From the NCBI RefSeq assembly GCF_023243075.1, contig NZ_JALKFZ020000134.1:1-34386 (forward strand): a DNA stretch of 34,386 bases, given 5' to 3'. Positions 8,361 through 16,710 of the stretch are shown here, piece by piece; the first letter of the stretch is position 1, and each line of letters opens with the position of its first letter. Made by a program: the position numbers and the translations under genes. The DNA is from Frankia sp. AiPa1. GTDB taxonomy: Bacteria > Actinomycetota > Actinomycetes > Frankiales > Frankiaceae. The notes below the pieces were generated by a model. It did not search any database. It saw nothing but the letters and a program-made list of their open reading frames with translations, and was not told the origin of the DNA.

Positions 8361-10294
8361 CGGGCCGAGACCTCGACGAGATCCTCGACGAGGACCCCTA
8401 CGGCGGGCGCCGATCCCGCGGATCCGGCCGCCGTTCGGCCGAGCGTTACGACACCCCGGACCGCTCCGCATCCGGTCGTTCCGGCGCCCTTCCGGACCCG
8501 GGATATGACCCCCGTCGTCCGGGCGCCCGTCGTCCTGATGACCGATACCCCGACCGTCGTGCCGAGCGGCCCGGAGGCCGGCGCCGCGGCGGTCGGGGTC
8601 GGGATGACGGACACGCGCACGACGGGTACGCGCGGGATGCGTACCCCGACGGGGCGTATCCCGACGAGGCGTACCCGGACCGGGACCGGGACCGATCGGA
8701 CGACGCGTACCCGGGACAGAGCCGGTCGCGGGGTCCCCACCGGGAGACACCGGGTCGGGCCGGCGGGCCGCGTGACGGCCGGCGCCGCCCTGGCCGGGCC
8801 GGCGTGGGCGATGATCACAGTGCGGGCGATCCGTACGGAGTCGACAACCGGTACGCGTCCGGTGCCCAGTATGGTGCCGGCGATCCGTACGGTGACGACG
8901 CGCAGTACGAGGATGACGCCCCGTATGGCGCAGATGACCCGTATGCCGACGATCAGTCTCTCGACAGTCGTCTCCTCGGCGCCGGCGACCGGTCCGACGA
9001 TCGCGCACGTGGCCTGAGTGAGCGTGGTCTGAGCGGGGGCCGCCGGGAAGGCCGGGGCCGCCGCGAGGAGAACCGGGCCAGCGGGGAAGGCCGGGCCCGC
9101 GGAAATGGCCGGGCCGGCAGGGAAGGTCAGATCGGTGGGGAAGGCCGGGTCCGCGGCCGCGGGGACGACCGGGACCGCGGCGGGGACGACGGCTGGGGCG
9201 GCTCCTGGGACGACGAGCCGACGCCCGGACGCCGTGGTCGGGCGCTGCCGAAGCTGGTGGCCGTGCTCGTCATCGTCGCCGCGCTGCTCGGGCTCGGCAT
9301 CGTCGGCGTCGGCAAGCTCGTCGGCCACGTCTCGGGGGGCTCGTCGGCCGCGGACTACGCCGGCTCCGGCAACGGCATCGCCGTCGTGCAGATCCCCGAC
9401 GGCGCCACCGCCAGTGAGATCGCGAAGGAGCTGCACGACGCGGATGTCACCGCCTCTTCCGGCGCTTTCGTCAAGGCCGCCTCGGCCAACCCGAAGTCGC
9501 TGGGCATCCAGCCGGGCACCTACCGGCTGCGCAGCCGGATGAGCGCCCAGGCCGCACTCACGGCGCTGCTTGACCCGGCGTCGGCCGCGCCGTTCCGGTT
9601 CGTCATCAAGGAGGGCATGACCGTCCAGGAGGTCCTCTCCGGCATCCACGACCGGCTCGGGACACCGATGGACCAGCTCCAGGCGATCGTCCGCAACCCG
9701 GCCCAGCTCGGCGTGCCGTCCTACGCGCCGACGTTGGAGGGCTACCTGTTCCCGTCCACCTATGACCTTGTTCCCGGGCAGGACCCGGTCGCGCTGCTGA
9801 AGTCGTTCGTCACCCGGTACAAGACCGAGGCCGCGGCCCTCAACCTGGAACAGGGCGCCGCCGCCCGCGGCGAGACACCGGGCCAGATCGTGACCATCGC
9901 CTCGATCATCGAGAAGGAGGTCGCGAACTCCGACGAGGGCCCGAAGGTCGCCCGGGTGATCTACAATCGGCTCGCCGACACCAGCGGTGGGTTCCGCCGG
10001 CTCGACATGGACTCGACGACCCGGTATGCCCAGAACGAGTACACCGGCCCGCTGTCGCACGAGCAGCTCACCAGTTCGACGAGCCCGTACAACACCCGGG
10101 CGGTCCCAGGACTGCCGCCGGGCGCGATCTCCAACCCGGGTGTCTGGGCGCTGAGGTCGGCACTGCGACCGGCGGACGGGACGTGGCTGTACTTCGTCTC
10201 CATGCCGCAGAGCAAGGTCACCAAGTTCGCGACCACCCAGGCGGAATGGGACGCGCTGCAGGCCCAGTACCGCGCCGAGGGTGGCAGGGAGTAG
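8357..10294 (+). CDS. mltG: Endolytic peptidoglycan transglycosylase MltG with a long disordered cytoplasmic region
   Basis: 645 residues, GTG start overlapping the ruvX stop. MltG cleaves nascent glycan strands at the outer face of the membrane and is thought to set glycan length. Residues 1 to about 290 form a disordered, highly charged region with Asp/Tyr/Pro repeats (AYPDGAYPDEAYPD; repeated DPYG) and then Gly/Arg/Glu repeats. One transmembrane helix follows (about 297-322, LPKLVAVLVIVAALLGLGIV), then a LysM-like segment and the YceG catalytic domain with ASIIEKEVANSDEGPKVARV (catalytic Glu near 519-521), MDSTTRYA and NTRAVPGLPPGAISNPG. The enzyme domain is complete; the N-terminal extension is much longer than in E. 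coli MltG, which is about half this size. Confidence 0.95.
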   Translation: MTGRDLDEILDEDPYGGRRSRGSGRRSAERYDTPDRSASGRSGALPDPGYDPRRPGARRPDDRYPDRRAERPGGRRRGGRGRDDGHAHDGYARDAYPDGAYPDEAYPDRDRDRSDDAYPGQSRSRGPHRETPGRAGGPRDGRRRPGRAGVGDDHSAGDPYGVDNRYASGAQYGAGDPYGDDAQYEDDAPYGADDPYADDQSLDSRLLGAGDRSDDRARGLSERGLSGGRREGRGRREENRASGEGRARGNGRAGREGQIGGEGRVRGRGDDRDRGGDDGWGGSWDDEPTPGRRGRALPKLVAVLVIVAALLGLGIVGVGKLVGHVSGGSSAADYAGSGNGIAVVQIPDGATASEIAKELHDADVTASSGAFVKAASANPKSLGIQPGTYRLRSRMSAQAALTALLDPASAAPFRFVIKEGMTVQEVLSGIHDRLGTPMDQLQAIVRNPAQLGVPSYAPTLEGYLFPSTYDLVPGQDPVALLKSFVTRYKTEAAALNLEQGAAARGETPGQIVTIASIIEKEVANSDEGPKVARVIYNRLADTSGGFRRLDMDSTTRYAQNEYTGPLSHEQLTSSTSPYNTRAVPGLPPGAISNPGVWALRSALRPADGTWLYFVSMPQSKVTKFATTQAEWDALQAQYRAEGGRE

Positions 10295-10324
10295 CGGGCG
10301 GCAGGGAGTAACGGGCGGCAGGGA
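10281..10324 (+). repeat. 17-bp direct repeats at the end of mltG
   Basis: Units gtagcgggcggcaggga (10291-10307) and gtaacgggcggcaggga (10308-10324) follow a partial unit at 10281-10290. The mltG stop TAG lies inside the first full unit. Confidence 0.75.
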
Positions 10325-10439
10325 GCGAAGTGGGCGGACCCAACCACTCAGCGCGCCCATCCGCCCCCTCGGTAACCGCCGCTCCCCTCGCTGGCGGAGA
10401 TCGTCGGCGGCGCGCGCGGCCGACGCGGTCTGCATGTCT

Positions 10440-10488
10440 CTTCTACAGGGGCGAAACGGGCATAACACCCGTCGAAACCCTGTAGAAG
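10440..10488 (+). promoter_or_regulatory. Nested RNA hairpin ahead of aroE, 3' arm overlapping a ribosome-binding site
   Basis: CTTCTACAGGG (10440-10450) is perfectly complementary to CCCTGTAGAAG (10478-10488). Inside, ACGGG (10456-10460) pairs with CCCGT (10468-10472) around a 7-nt loop. The two stems are separated by a symmetric 5x5 internal loop, GCGAA against CGAAA, which could form tandem G-A pairs. The 3' arm ends in AGAAG, part of the purine-rich AGAAGGA that lies 4 nt before a GTG at 10496, so the fold would hide that ribosome-binding site. No T-run follows, so a simple intrinsic terminator is less likely. The structure is read directly; the regulatory role is inferred. Confidence 0.5.
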
Positions 10489-10495
10489 GAACATC

Positions 10496-10522
10496 GTGGC
10501 CCCTCGGATCGCAGAAATCTGA
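10496..10522 (+). CDS. Possible 8-codon leader ORF
   Basis: GTG at 10496 is preceded by the good ribosome-binding site AGAAGGA (10485-10491) and reads VAPRIAEI before TGA at 10520-10522. It sits directly behind the nested hairpin and about 60 nt before the aroE start. It has no run of aromatic codons, so classical amino-acid attenuation is not obvious. It could equally be chance. Confidence 0.25.
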   Translation: MAPRIAEI

Positions 10523-10580
10523 CTAAACGGTCATATCGACGCGGTGATGGTGTGTGACCGCGGACGGGAGGTGGGGGCGG

Positions 10581-11654
10581 GTGGCCGCGAACGAGGAGCG
10601 CATCCGGCGGGCCACGGAAGCCGGGCAGTCAGCGCCAGCGCCGGTGGCCGAGGCTGAGGGGAGGCGGGCCGCGACTCCAGCGCCGGTGGCCGAGGCCGTG
10701 CGGGCCGCGACGCCAGCGCCAGCGCCGGTGGCCGAGGCCGTGCGGGCCACGACGCCAGCGCGGGTCGCATGGTCGCGACGGGCCGCGCGGGTGGCTGCGG
10801 CGGCGACGCCGGACCATCCAGCCCGGGCGGCGGTGCTCGGCGCCCCGGTGGACCACTCACTGTCCCCGGTGCTGCACGGCGCCGCGTATGCCCGGCTCGG
10901 CCTCGCGGTGCGGTACACCGCGATCCACTGTGCGGCGGCGGACCTGCCGGCCATGCTCGAACGGGTCCGCACCGAGCCCGGGTGGCTCGGCCTGTCGCTC
11001 ACCATGCCGCTCAAGACCGTCGCCCTCGACCAGGTGGACGAGATCGACCCGACGGCCGCCGCGATCGGCGCCGTCAACACGGTCGTGGTCGGCGACGACG
11101 GCCATCTGTTCGGGGACAACACCGATGTCGCCGGCATCACGGGGGCACTGCGGCGGGTGTTGGACGGACGAGCGCCGCGCCGGCCACTGATCATCGGTGC
11201 CGGGGGCACGGCCCGTGCCGCGGTCGCCGCCGTGGCGGCCGCAGGTTGCCAGCACGTGGCGGTCGTCGCCCGACGGCCCACGGCCACCGCCGAGCTCGCG
11301 CAGGTGGGCGAGCGCCTCGGCGTCCAGGTCACCGGGCTGTCCTGGGAGCTGCTCTCCACCGGCCTGCCCGCCGGCCCCGATCTGGTCATCGCCACCACTC
11401 CCGCCGGCGCCACCGACGCGCTGGCCCGCCGCCCCTGGCCCGGGTCCTGTCCGCTCGTCGAGCTGCTCTACCACCCCTGGCCGACGGTGCTCGCCGCCAC
11501 CGTCTACCGGACCGGCGCCCGCGTCGCCGGTGGCCTGGAGATCCTCGCCGGCCAGGCGGTCGGCCAGGTCGAGCACTTCACCGGCCAGCTCGTCCCCGCC
11601 GGCGCCCTGTTCACCGCCGGCCAGACCGCCCTCGACACCCGCGCCGGCCTTTGA
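10581..11654 (+). CDS. aroE: Shikimate dehydrogenase
   Basis: It reduces 3-dehydroshikimate to shikimate with NADPH, in the cytoplasm. The core starts at AAVLGAPVDHSLSPVLHGAA; catalytic Lys lies in LTMPLKT, the catalytic Asp in GDNTDVAG, GAVNTVVV binds substrate, and the Rossmann loop is GAGGTARAAVAAVAAAG. The C-terminal GGLEILAGQAVGQVEHFTG is typical. GTG 10581 has a strong ribosome-binding site (GGAGG at 10567-10571); GTG 10554 is a longer option and GTG 10791 would give a more usual length of about 287 residues. The extra N-terminus of about 80 residues consists largely of a 14-residue PAPVAEA-type repeat, so the true start is uncertain. In this window the aro genes are neighbours but not tightly overlapping. 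Confidence 0.93.
   Translation: MAANEERIRRATEAGQSAPAPVAEAEGRRAATPAPVAEAVRAATPAPAPVAEAVRATTPARVAWSRRAARVAAAATPDHPARAAVLGAPVDHSLSPVLHGAAYARLGLAVRYTAIHCAAADLPAMLERVRTEPGWLGLSLTMPLKTVALDQVDEIDPTAAAIGAVNTVVVGDDGHLFGDNTDVAGITGALRRVLDGRAPRRPLIIGAGGTARAAVAAVAAAGCQHVAVVARRPTATAELAQVGERLGVQVTGLSWELLSTGLPAGPDLVIATTPAGATDALARRPWPGSCPLVELLYHPWPTVLAATVYRTGARVAGGLEILAGQAVGQVEHFTGQLVPAGALFTAGQTALDTRAGL
10635..10776 (+). repeat. 42-bp in-frame repeats encoding the AroE N-terminal extension
   Basis: Three copies start at 10635, 10677 and 10719; each begins with nearly identical CCAGCGCCGGTGGCCGAGG (the second has CCAG preceded by a T). Each encodes 14 residues (PAPVAEA...). A fourth unit from 10761 is degenerate (PARVAWSRRAARVA). 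Confidence 0.8.
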
Positions 11655-11832
11655 CGGTCGCCAACTCCGCCCCCCGCGCCGGCGCTGACCGGCGGCATCC
11701 GTACCGGCCTCGCCGCGGCCACGCGCGACATGGCACAAGAATCCGGGCACTTGGGCTACCCACCGACGCCCACATGACAGCCGGCCGGCCGACGGGTCGG
11801 CACACTCTTCGGTACGGGCGGAAGGGGTCGGT

Positions 11833-12576
11833 ATGTGCGCGGTTGGGTGGAGCGTCGCGGTGGCAATGATTGCCCTGGCTGTGGCCCTGCCGGTGGGCCC
11901 GAGGGTGGTTGCCGCCTTCCCACCGCCGGTGTCCGAACGGCGTCCTCGTGACCACCTCGACGCGTCGTCGCCGGTGCCGGTGCCGGTGCCGGTGCCGCCA
12001 GTGCCGCCGGAGCCGGAGCCGGGGACGTCCGGCCGTGGCCGGACTGGTGCGCTGCCGCTGGCGGGATCGACGGTGGCGATGGTCGGTGTGGTGACCGTGG
12101 TGCTGCGTGGGCATCCGTCCTGGTTGCCGGCATATGCCTATCTCGCGGTGATCGGGGTGTGGTTGGCGGCGATCGACCTGCGGGTGCACAGGTTGCCGGA
12201 TCCGCTGGTCCTGCCGTCCTACCTGGTGTTCGGCCTGCTGCTCGGGCTGGCCGCGGCGGTGGATGGGGCGCCTGGGCGGCTGGTGCGGGCGGCGGTGGCG
12301 GCGCTGGTGTGCTGGGCTGCGTTCCTGGCGCTGCACCGGTTGCCCGGTGGCGGCCTTGGCCGAGGTGACGTGAAGCTTGCTGGTCTGCTCGGGCTGGCGC
12401 TGGGCTGGCTGGGGTGGCGCAGCGTGCTGGGCGGGATGTTCGCCGGGGTCGTCATCGGCGGTGTGGCTGCGCTCGGGCTGCTCGTCGCCCGGCGGGTGAA
12501 TCGGCGCGACCGGCTGGCCTACGGTCCGTTTCTCCTGGCCGGCGCGCTACTCGCTGTCGTTGCCGCGGGTATCTGA
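11833..12576 (+). CDS. A24-family prepilin peptidase (type IV leader peptidase-like)
   Basis: 247 residues, ATG start with GGAAGGGG at 11820-11827 as ribosome-binding site. Aspartic membrane protease that cleaves type IV pilin or Tad/Flp pilin leaders at the cytoplasmic face. The two catalytic Asp residues are visible in WLAAIDLRVHRLPDPLVLPS and in the GxGD motif GGLGRGDVKLAGLLG, and YGPFLLAG is the typical end motif. Five or six hydrophobic helices are evident. The N-terminal zinc-binding methyltransferase domain of long PilD enzymes is missing, as in other short actinobacterial forms. Between the first helix and the core is a cytoplasmic or external Pro-Val repeat (gtgccg hexamers, about 11970-12010). 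No pilin gene is nearby; its location between aroE and aroC recurs in actinobacteria. Confidence 0.88.
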   Translation: MCAVGWSVAVAMIALAVALPVGPRVVAAFPPPVSERRPRDHLDASSPVPVPVPVPPVPPEPEPGTSGRGRTGALPLAGSTVAMVGVVTVVLRGHPSWLPAYAYLAVIGVWLAAIDLRVHRLPDPLVLPSYLVFGLLLGLAAAVDGAPGRLVRAAVAALVCWAAFLALHRLPGGGLGRGDVKLAGLLGLALGWLGWRSVLGGMFAGVVIGGVAALGLLVARRVNRRDRLAYGPFLLAGALLAVVAAGI

Positions 12577-12660
12577 CCGGCAGGCTGTCCCGGTGGACCC
12601 TGGCGCGAGGTTGGTCATGCCGGGTCTGCTCGGAGGGGTTGTCGTGAAAGACTGGCTGGC

Positions 12661-13863
12661 ATGGTGCGTTGGTTGACGGCGGGGGAGTCCCACGGTCCTG
12701 CCCTGGTGGCCACGGTCGAGGGGCTGCCCGCGGGGATTCGGCTGACCAGTGCGGACATCGCGGCGGAGCTCGCCCGCCGGCGGCTCGGGCACGGCCGGGG
12801 CGCTCGGATGAGCTTCGAGCGCGACGAGATCGAACTGCTCGGCGGCCTGCGCCACGGGGTCACCCTCGGCGGTCCGGTCAGTGTCGTCGTGCGTAACACC
12901 GAGTGGCCGAAGTGGGAGCAGGTCATGGCGCCCGACCCGGTCGACGCGTCGACGCTCGCGGGCCTTGGTCGCAACGCGCCGTTGACCCGGCCGCGCCCCG
13001 GCCATGCTGATCTGGCTGGCATGCAGAAGTACGGCTTCGATGACGCCCGGCCTGTCCTGGAGCGCGCCAGCGCCCGGGAGACCGCGGCCCGCGTCGCGCT
13101 CGGCACGGCGGCCAAGGCGCTGCTGCGCCAGGCGTACGGGATCGAAGTGCTCTCCCACGTCGTGGCGATCGGCGCCGTCGAGGTCCCGCCGGGCGCGCCC
13201 GCGCCGACGTCCCTCGAGGGCGTGGACGCCGACCCGGTGCGCTGCGCCGATCCGGTGACCAGCGGGCGGATGGTCGCCGAGATCGACGCCGCCCACGCCG
13301 ATTCCGACACCCTCGGCGGCATCGTCGAGGTGCTTGCCTACGGCTGCCCGCCCGGGCTCGGCAGCTACGTCCATGGTGACCGCCGCCTCGACGCGCGGCT
13401 GGCCGCCGAACTCATGGGCATTCAGGCGATCAAGGGGGTCGAGTTCGGCGACGGGTTCCTCACCGCGCGCCGGCGAGGTTCGGTTGCCCACGACGAGATC
13501 GAGCTGGTCGGTGGCGAGGGCCAGCGGAGCGCCGCGGTGCCGCAGGTGCGTCGGGTGACCGACCGGGCCGGTGGAGTCGAGGGTGGGATGACCACCGGCG
13601 AGCCGCTGCGGGTCCGGATCGCGATGAAACCGATCTCCTCCCTCACTCGGCCGCTGTCCACCGTCGACGTGGCGACCGGTGAGTCCGCGGTCGCGATCAA
13701 CCAGCGATCCGACGTGTGCGCGGTGCCGGCCGCCGGGGTGGTCGCCGAGGCGATGGTCGCGCTCGTCCTTGTGGGCGCGGCACTGGAGAAGTTCGGTGGC
13801 GACTCGGTGGAGGAGACCCGGCGTAACTGCGAGAGCTACCTGAAGGCCCTCCCCATCCACTGA
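12661..13863 (+). CDS. aroC: Chorismate synthase
   Basis: 400 residues. It converts 5-enolpyruvylshikimate-3-phosphate to chorismate and needs reduced FMN. Signature segments are present: [20 protein letters not shown] at the N-terminus, [54 protein letters not shown], and near the C-terminus [21 protein letters not shown]. Length fits the family. ATG 12661 is the only start that keeps the conserved N-terminus; a purine-rich stretch (CGGAGGGG) lies rather far upstream at about 12629. The gene is followed after 110 nt by aroK. Confidence 0.98.
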   Translation: MVRWLTAGESHGPALVATVEGLPAGIRLTSADIAAELARRRLGHGRGARMSFERDEIELLGGLRHGVTLGGPVSVVVRNTEWPKWEQVMAPDPVDASTLAGLGRNAPLTRPRPGHADLAGMQKYGFDDARPVLERASARETAARVALGTAAKALLRQAYGIEVLSHVVAIGAVEVPPGAPAPTSLEGVDADPVRCADPVTSGRMVAEIDAAHADSDTLGGIVEVLAYGCPPGLGSYVHGDRRLDARLAAELMGIQAIKGVEFGDGFLTARRRGSVAHDEIELVGGEGQRSAAVPQVRRVTDRAGGVEGGMTTGEPLRVRIAMKPISSLTRPLSTVDVATGESAVAINQRSDVCAVPAAGVVAEAMVALVLVGAALEKFGGDSVEETRRNCESYLKALPIH

Positions 13864-13973
13864 CCAGGCCGTACCCGCACAGGTCATTCATCCGCGCACA
13901 CATCTACCCAGGGCTGGACGACACCGGCGGATACGCAAAGCCGGACGACACCGGCGGACGAGGAAGCAGGATC

Positions 13974-14582
13974 ATGGTTGGGGACGCGGTGGCGACGACG
14001 CCATCGTCGCAGGGGCCCGAGCCGCTGGGTCCAGAGCCGCATGAGCCAGAGCCGCGGGGCCCGCGGGTGGTCCTGGTCGGTCCGCCCGGGGCGGGTAAGA
14101 CCACGGTGGGCACCGCGCTCGCCCGGCGCTGGGCGGTCACGCTGCGCGACACCGACGCCGACGTGGAGGCCGCCGAGGAGCGCAGCGTCTCGGACATCTT
14201 CATCGACTCCGGCGAGGAGTACTTCCGCGCCGCCGAGCACCGGGCGGTGGCCAGCGCCCTCACGGAGCACGTCGGCGTGGTCGCGCTCGGTGGCGGCGCG
14301 GTCCTCAACCCCGCGACCCGGGCCCTGCTCGCCGGCCACCGGGTCGTCTACCTGCGGGTCGGGCTGTCGGACGCGGTGCGCCGGGTCGGGCTCGCCCGGG
14401 ACCGTCCGCTGCTCGTCGAGGGGCCGCGAACCCGGCTCGCCGCCATGCTGCGCGAGCGGGAGCCGTTCTACACCGAGGTGGCCATGGTCGTGGTCGACAC
14501 CGCTGGCCGGGTACCAGACGAGGTCGCCGACCTCGTCTGCACGGCCCTCGATCAGGTCGCCGGTGGGCAGGTGCCGTCGTGA
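13974..14582 (+). CDS. aroK: Shikimate kinase
   Basis: 202 residues, ATG start with GAGGAAGCAGGA just upstream. It phosphorylates shikimate with ATP. P-loop GPPGAGKTT at 36-44; DTDADVEAAEERSVSDIF carries the shikimate-binding Asp; FRAAEHRAV and VVALGGGAVLNPATRALL (GGG loop) follow; the lid region RDRPLLVEGPRTRLAAML contains the R-P-L-L element. The first 30 residues form a low-complexity Pro/Glu extension with EP repeats not found in the standard ~170-residue enzyme. The TGA stop lies inside GTGA, where a short frame toward aroB begins. Confidence 0.96.
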   Translation: MVGDAVATTPSSQGPEPLGPEPHEPEPRGPRVVLVGPPGAGKTTVGTALARRWAVTLRDTDADVEAAEERSVSDIFIDSGEEYFRAAEHRAVASALTEHVGVVALGGGAVLNPATRALLAGHRVVYLRVGLSDAVRRVGLARDRPLLVEGPRTRLAAMLREREPFYTEVAMVVVDTAGRVPDEVADLVCTALDQVAGGQVPS

Positions 14583-14713
14583 GTGGGGTCATCGCAGGTG
14601 GGCAGGGGCCCGGGTCGGCTGGTGCTGCCGTGAGCGGCGCACGGGGAATGGGCAGGTGCGGTCGTGCGCGTGCGGGAGAGGCCGGCTGGCCGATGAGGGG
14701 GGCTGGCCGATGA
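14579..14713 (+). CDS. Possible 44-residue coupling ORF between aroK and aroB
   Basis: GTG at 14579 overlaps the aroK stop by 4 nt (GTGA), and the frame runs 44 codons to a TGA at 14711-14713 that overlaps the aroB ATG (ATGA at 14710). It therefore fills the gap exactly, with the translational-coupling overlap at both ends. The product is Gly/Ala/Arg-rich and resembles nothing known. It may be a non-functional ribosome bridge rather than a protein, or a chance open frame in GC-rich DNA. Confidence 0.3.
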   Translation: MSGVIAGGQGPGSAGAAVSGARGMGRCGRARAGEAGWPMRGAGR

Positions 14714-15798
14714 GGCCGACTGGCAGTGTGGCCGACGTGGTTCGGATCCCGGTGCGGCCGCAGGGCGAGCGGCCCTACGACGTGGTGCTCGGCGACGGGG
14801 TGCTGAGCGGTCTCGCCGAGACCATCACCGGGCGCACCCGGGCCGTGGTGATCCATCCGGTCGCGTTGCGGGCCACCGCGGCGGCTCTCGTCGCGGACCT
14901 ACGGGCTGGCGCCGGCGTCGAGGCCCACACCGTCGAGGTGCCCGACGGCGAGCGGGCCAAGCGGCTGCAGGTCGCCGGGGACTGCTGGGATGTGCTGGGC
15001 CGAATCGGTGCGACCCGCGACGACGTGGTCATCGGCCTCGGCGGAGGCACTGTGACAGATCTCGCCGGGTTCGTCGCGGCGAGCTGGCTGCGGGGCGTCG
15101 ACGTGGTGCAGGTGCCGACCACCGTGCTCGGCATGGTCGACGCGGCCGTCGGCGGCAAGACCGGGATCGACGTCGAGGCCGGCAAGAACCTCGTCGGTGC
15201 GTTCCACCAGCCGCTGACCGTGCTGTGCGATCTTGCGATGCTCGCTTCGTTGCCGGCGGTCGAGGTGCGGGCCGGGCTGGCCGAGGTGGTCAAGACCGGC
15301 TTCATCGCCGACGGCACCATCCTCGACCTGCTGGAGGACGACCCGAGCGGCGCCGCCCACCTGCCCGAACTGATCGAGCGGTCGATCCGGGTGAAGGCCG
15401 ATGTGGTGTCCGGCGACCCGCGGGAGGCCGGCCGCCGCGAGGTGCTCAACTACGGGCACACCCTTGGCCATGCCATCGAGAAGGTGGAGGGCTTCACCTG
15501 GCGGCACGGTGCGGCGATCTCGGTGGGCATGGTGTTCGCGGCGGAGTTGTCGCGACTCGCGGTCGGTCTCGACAAGGCCACCGCCGAGCGGCACCGCCGG
15601 CTGCTGGCCCGCATCGGTCTGCCGGTCAGCTACCAGCATGACCGCTGGCCGTTGCTGCTCGACGCGATGCGGGTGGACAAGAAGTCCCGCGGCCGGCGGC
15701 TGCGCTTCATCGCCCTGACCGGTCAGGGCGATACGGTGATCGTCGATGATCCGGACGCGGATCTGCTCGTCGCCGCGTACCGCAGCGTCGCTCGGTAA
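14710..15798 (+). CDS. aroB: 3-dehydroquinate synthase
   Basis: 362 residues. It cyclises DAHP to 3-dehydroquinate using NAD and a divalent metal; second step of the shikimate pathway. Diagnostic segments: VIGLGGGTVTDLAGFVAASW (NAD-binding Gly-rich loop), QVPTTVLGMVDAAVGGKTGI, NLVGAFHQP, and metal ligands in EVLNYGHTLGHAIEKVEGF and WRHGAAISVGMVFAAELS. ATG 14710 is chosen because GAGGGGGG at 14695-14702 lies 7 nt upstream and the length then fits the family; the open frame extends much further upstream but that part is antisense-like noise over aroK. Confidence 0.97.
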   Translation: MRPTGSVADVVRIPVRPQGERPYDVVLGDGVLSGLAETITGRTRAVVIHPVALRATAAALVADLRAGAGVEAHTVEVPDGERAKRLQVAGDCWDVLGRIGATRDDVVIGLGGGTVTDLAGFVAASWLRGVDVVQVPTTVLGMVDAAVGGKTGIDVEAGKNLVGAFHQPLTVLCDLAMLASLPAVEVRAGLAEVVKTGFIADGTILDLLEDDPSGAAHLPELIERSIRVKADVVSGDPREAGRREVLNYGHTLGHAIEKVEGFTWRHGAAISVGMVFAAELSRLAVGLDKATAERHRRLLARIGLPVSYQHDRWPLLLDAMRVDKKSRGRRLRFIALTGQGDTVIVDDPDADLLVAAYRSVAR

Positions 15799-16146
15799 GG
15801 TCGCTCGGTAGACTCGTCCGCGGACTGGCTGATCGCCGCCGCGCGGGGGTCCGGCTTCCCGCCGGGTCTTTGCCCGCGGCCGGCGGGGCCAGGCGAGGTG
15901 GGTGCGCTTTCACGGCGGCCGGCTCCACGTGTTCGCGATCTTTCGCGATCACCGGGCCCGGTGGCCGCGGAGCCTTCGTGGTCGCGGGCATGCGTGGTCA
16001 CGGGCACTCGCGGCGGGGACACCGCCCTGGTGGAGATGCCGCCGTGGCGGGACGCCGCCGTGGAGACGAGGCGGCCACACAACGACTGACCACGGTCGGA
16101 GACGATCCGCCGTCGGAGTACGGCGACCGAACGGAGAACGCGCGCA
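15799..16146. other. Gap between aroB and efp
   Basis: 348 nt without a convincing gene. It contains a duplicated gtcgctcggta just after aroB (with TAGACT as a possible -10 element near 15808), a direct repeat ttcgcgatc/ttcgcgatc near 15932-15950, and the perfect 14-bp palindrome CACCGGGCCCGGTG at 15950-15963. Many actinobacteria carry aroQ or a Xaa-Pro peptidase gene here; neither is present. Confidence 0.5.
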
Positions 16147-16710
16147 GTGGCGACCAGCAACGACCTGAAGAACGGCATGACGCTCGACATCGACGGCGTG
16201 CTGTGGAACGTCATCAGCTTCCAGCATGTCAAGCCCGGTAAGGGCGGGGCGTTCGTCCGCACGTCCCTGAAGAACGTGCTGACCGGCAAGGTGGTCGACC
16301 GCACGTTCAATGCCGGGGTCAAGGTCGAGGTCGCGACGGTTGACCGCCGCGAGATGACCTACCTCTACCGCGACGGTGCCGAGTTCGTCTTCATGGACAG
16401 CGAGTCCTACGACCAGATCCCGATCCCGCCGGGCGTCGTGGGCGCCGTCGCCAACTACATGCTGGAGAACACGGTCGCCACCGTCGCCCTGCACGACGGA
16501 GCACCGCTGTACGTGGAGCTTCCGGCCAGCGTCGAGCTCACCATCAAGGCGACGGAACCCGGCCTGCAAGGCGACCGCTCCACCGGCGGCACGAAGCCCG
16601 CGGAGCTGGAGACCGGCGCGACGATCAACGTGCCGCTGTTCATCACCAACGGCGAGAAGGTCAAGGTCGACACCCGCGACGGACGCTATCTGGGCCGGGT
16701 GACAAGCTGA
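16147..16710 (+). CDS. efp: Translation elongation factor P
   Basis: 187 residues, GTG start with GGAG at 16133-16136. It rescues ribosomes stalled at polyproline stretches, which fits a genome whose proteins here carry many Pro-rich tracts. Domain I has the exposed loop [17 protein letters not shown] with Lys32 at the tip, the position that is modified or acts unmodified depending on lineage. Domain II contains [20 protein letters not shown], and domain III ends in [20 protein letters not shown]. Complete and of standard length. Its stop overlaps the probable start of nusB. Confidence 0.98.
   Translation: MATSNDLKNGMTLDIDGVLWNVISFQHVKPGKGGAFVRTSLKNVLTGKVVDRTFNAGVKVEVATVDRREMTYLYRDGAEFVFMDSESYDQIPIPPGVVGAVANYMLENTVATVALHDGAPLYVELPASVELTIKATEPGLQGDRSTGGTKPAELETGATINVPLFITNGEKVKVDTRDGRYLGRVTS

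Noticed and set aside
10440..10488. The aroE-leader hairpin considered as an integron attC site
   Set aside because: It lacks the conserved GTTRRRY/RYYYAAC core ends, and no integrase or cassette lies nearby.
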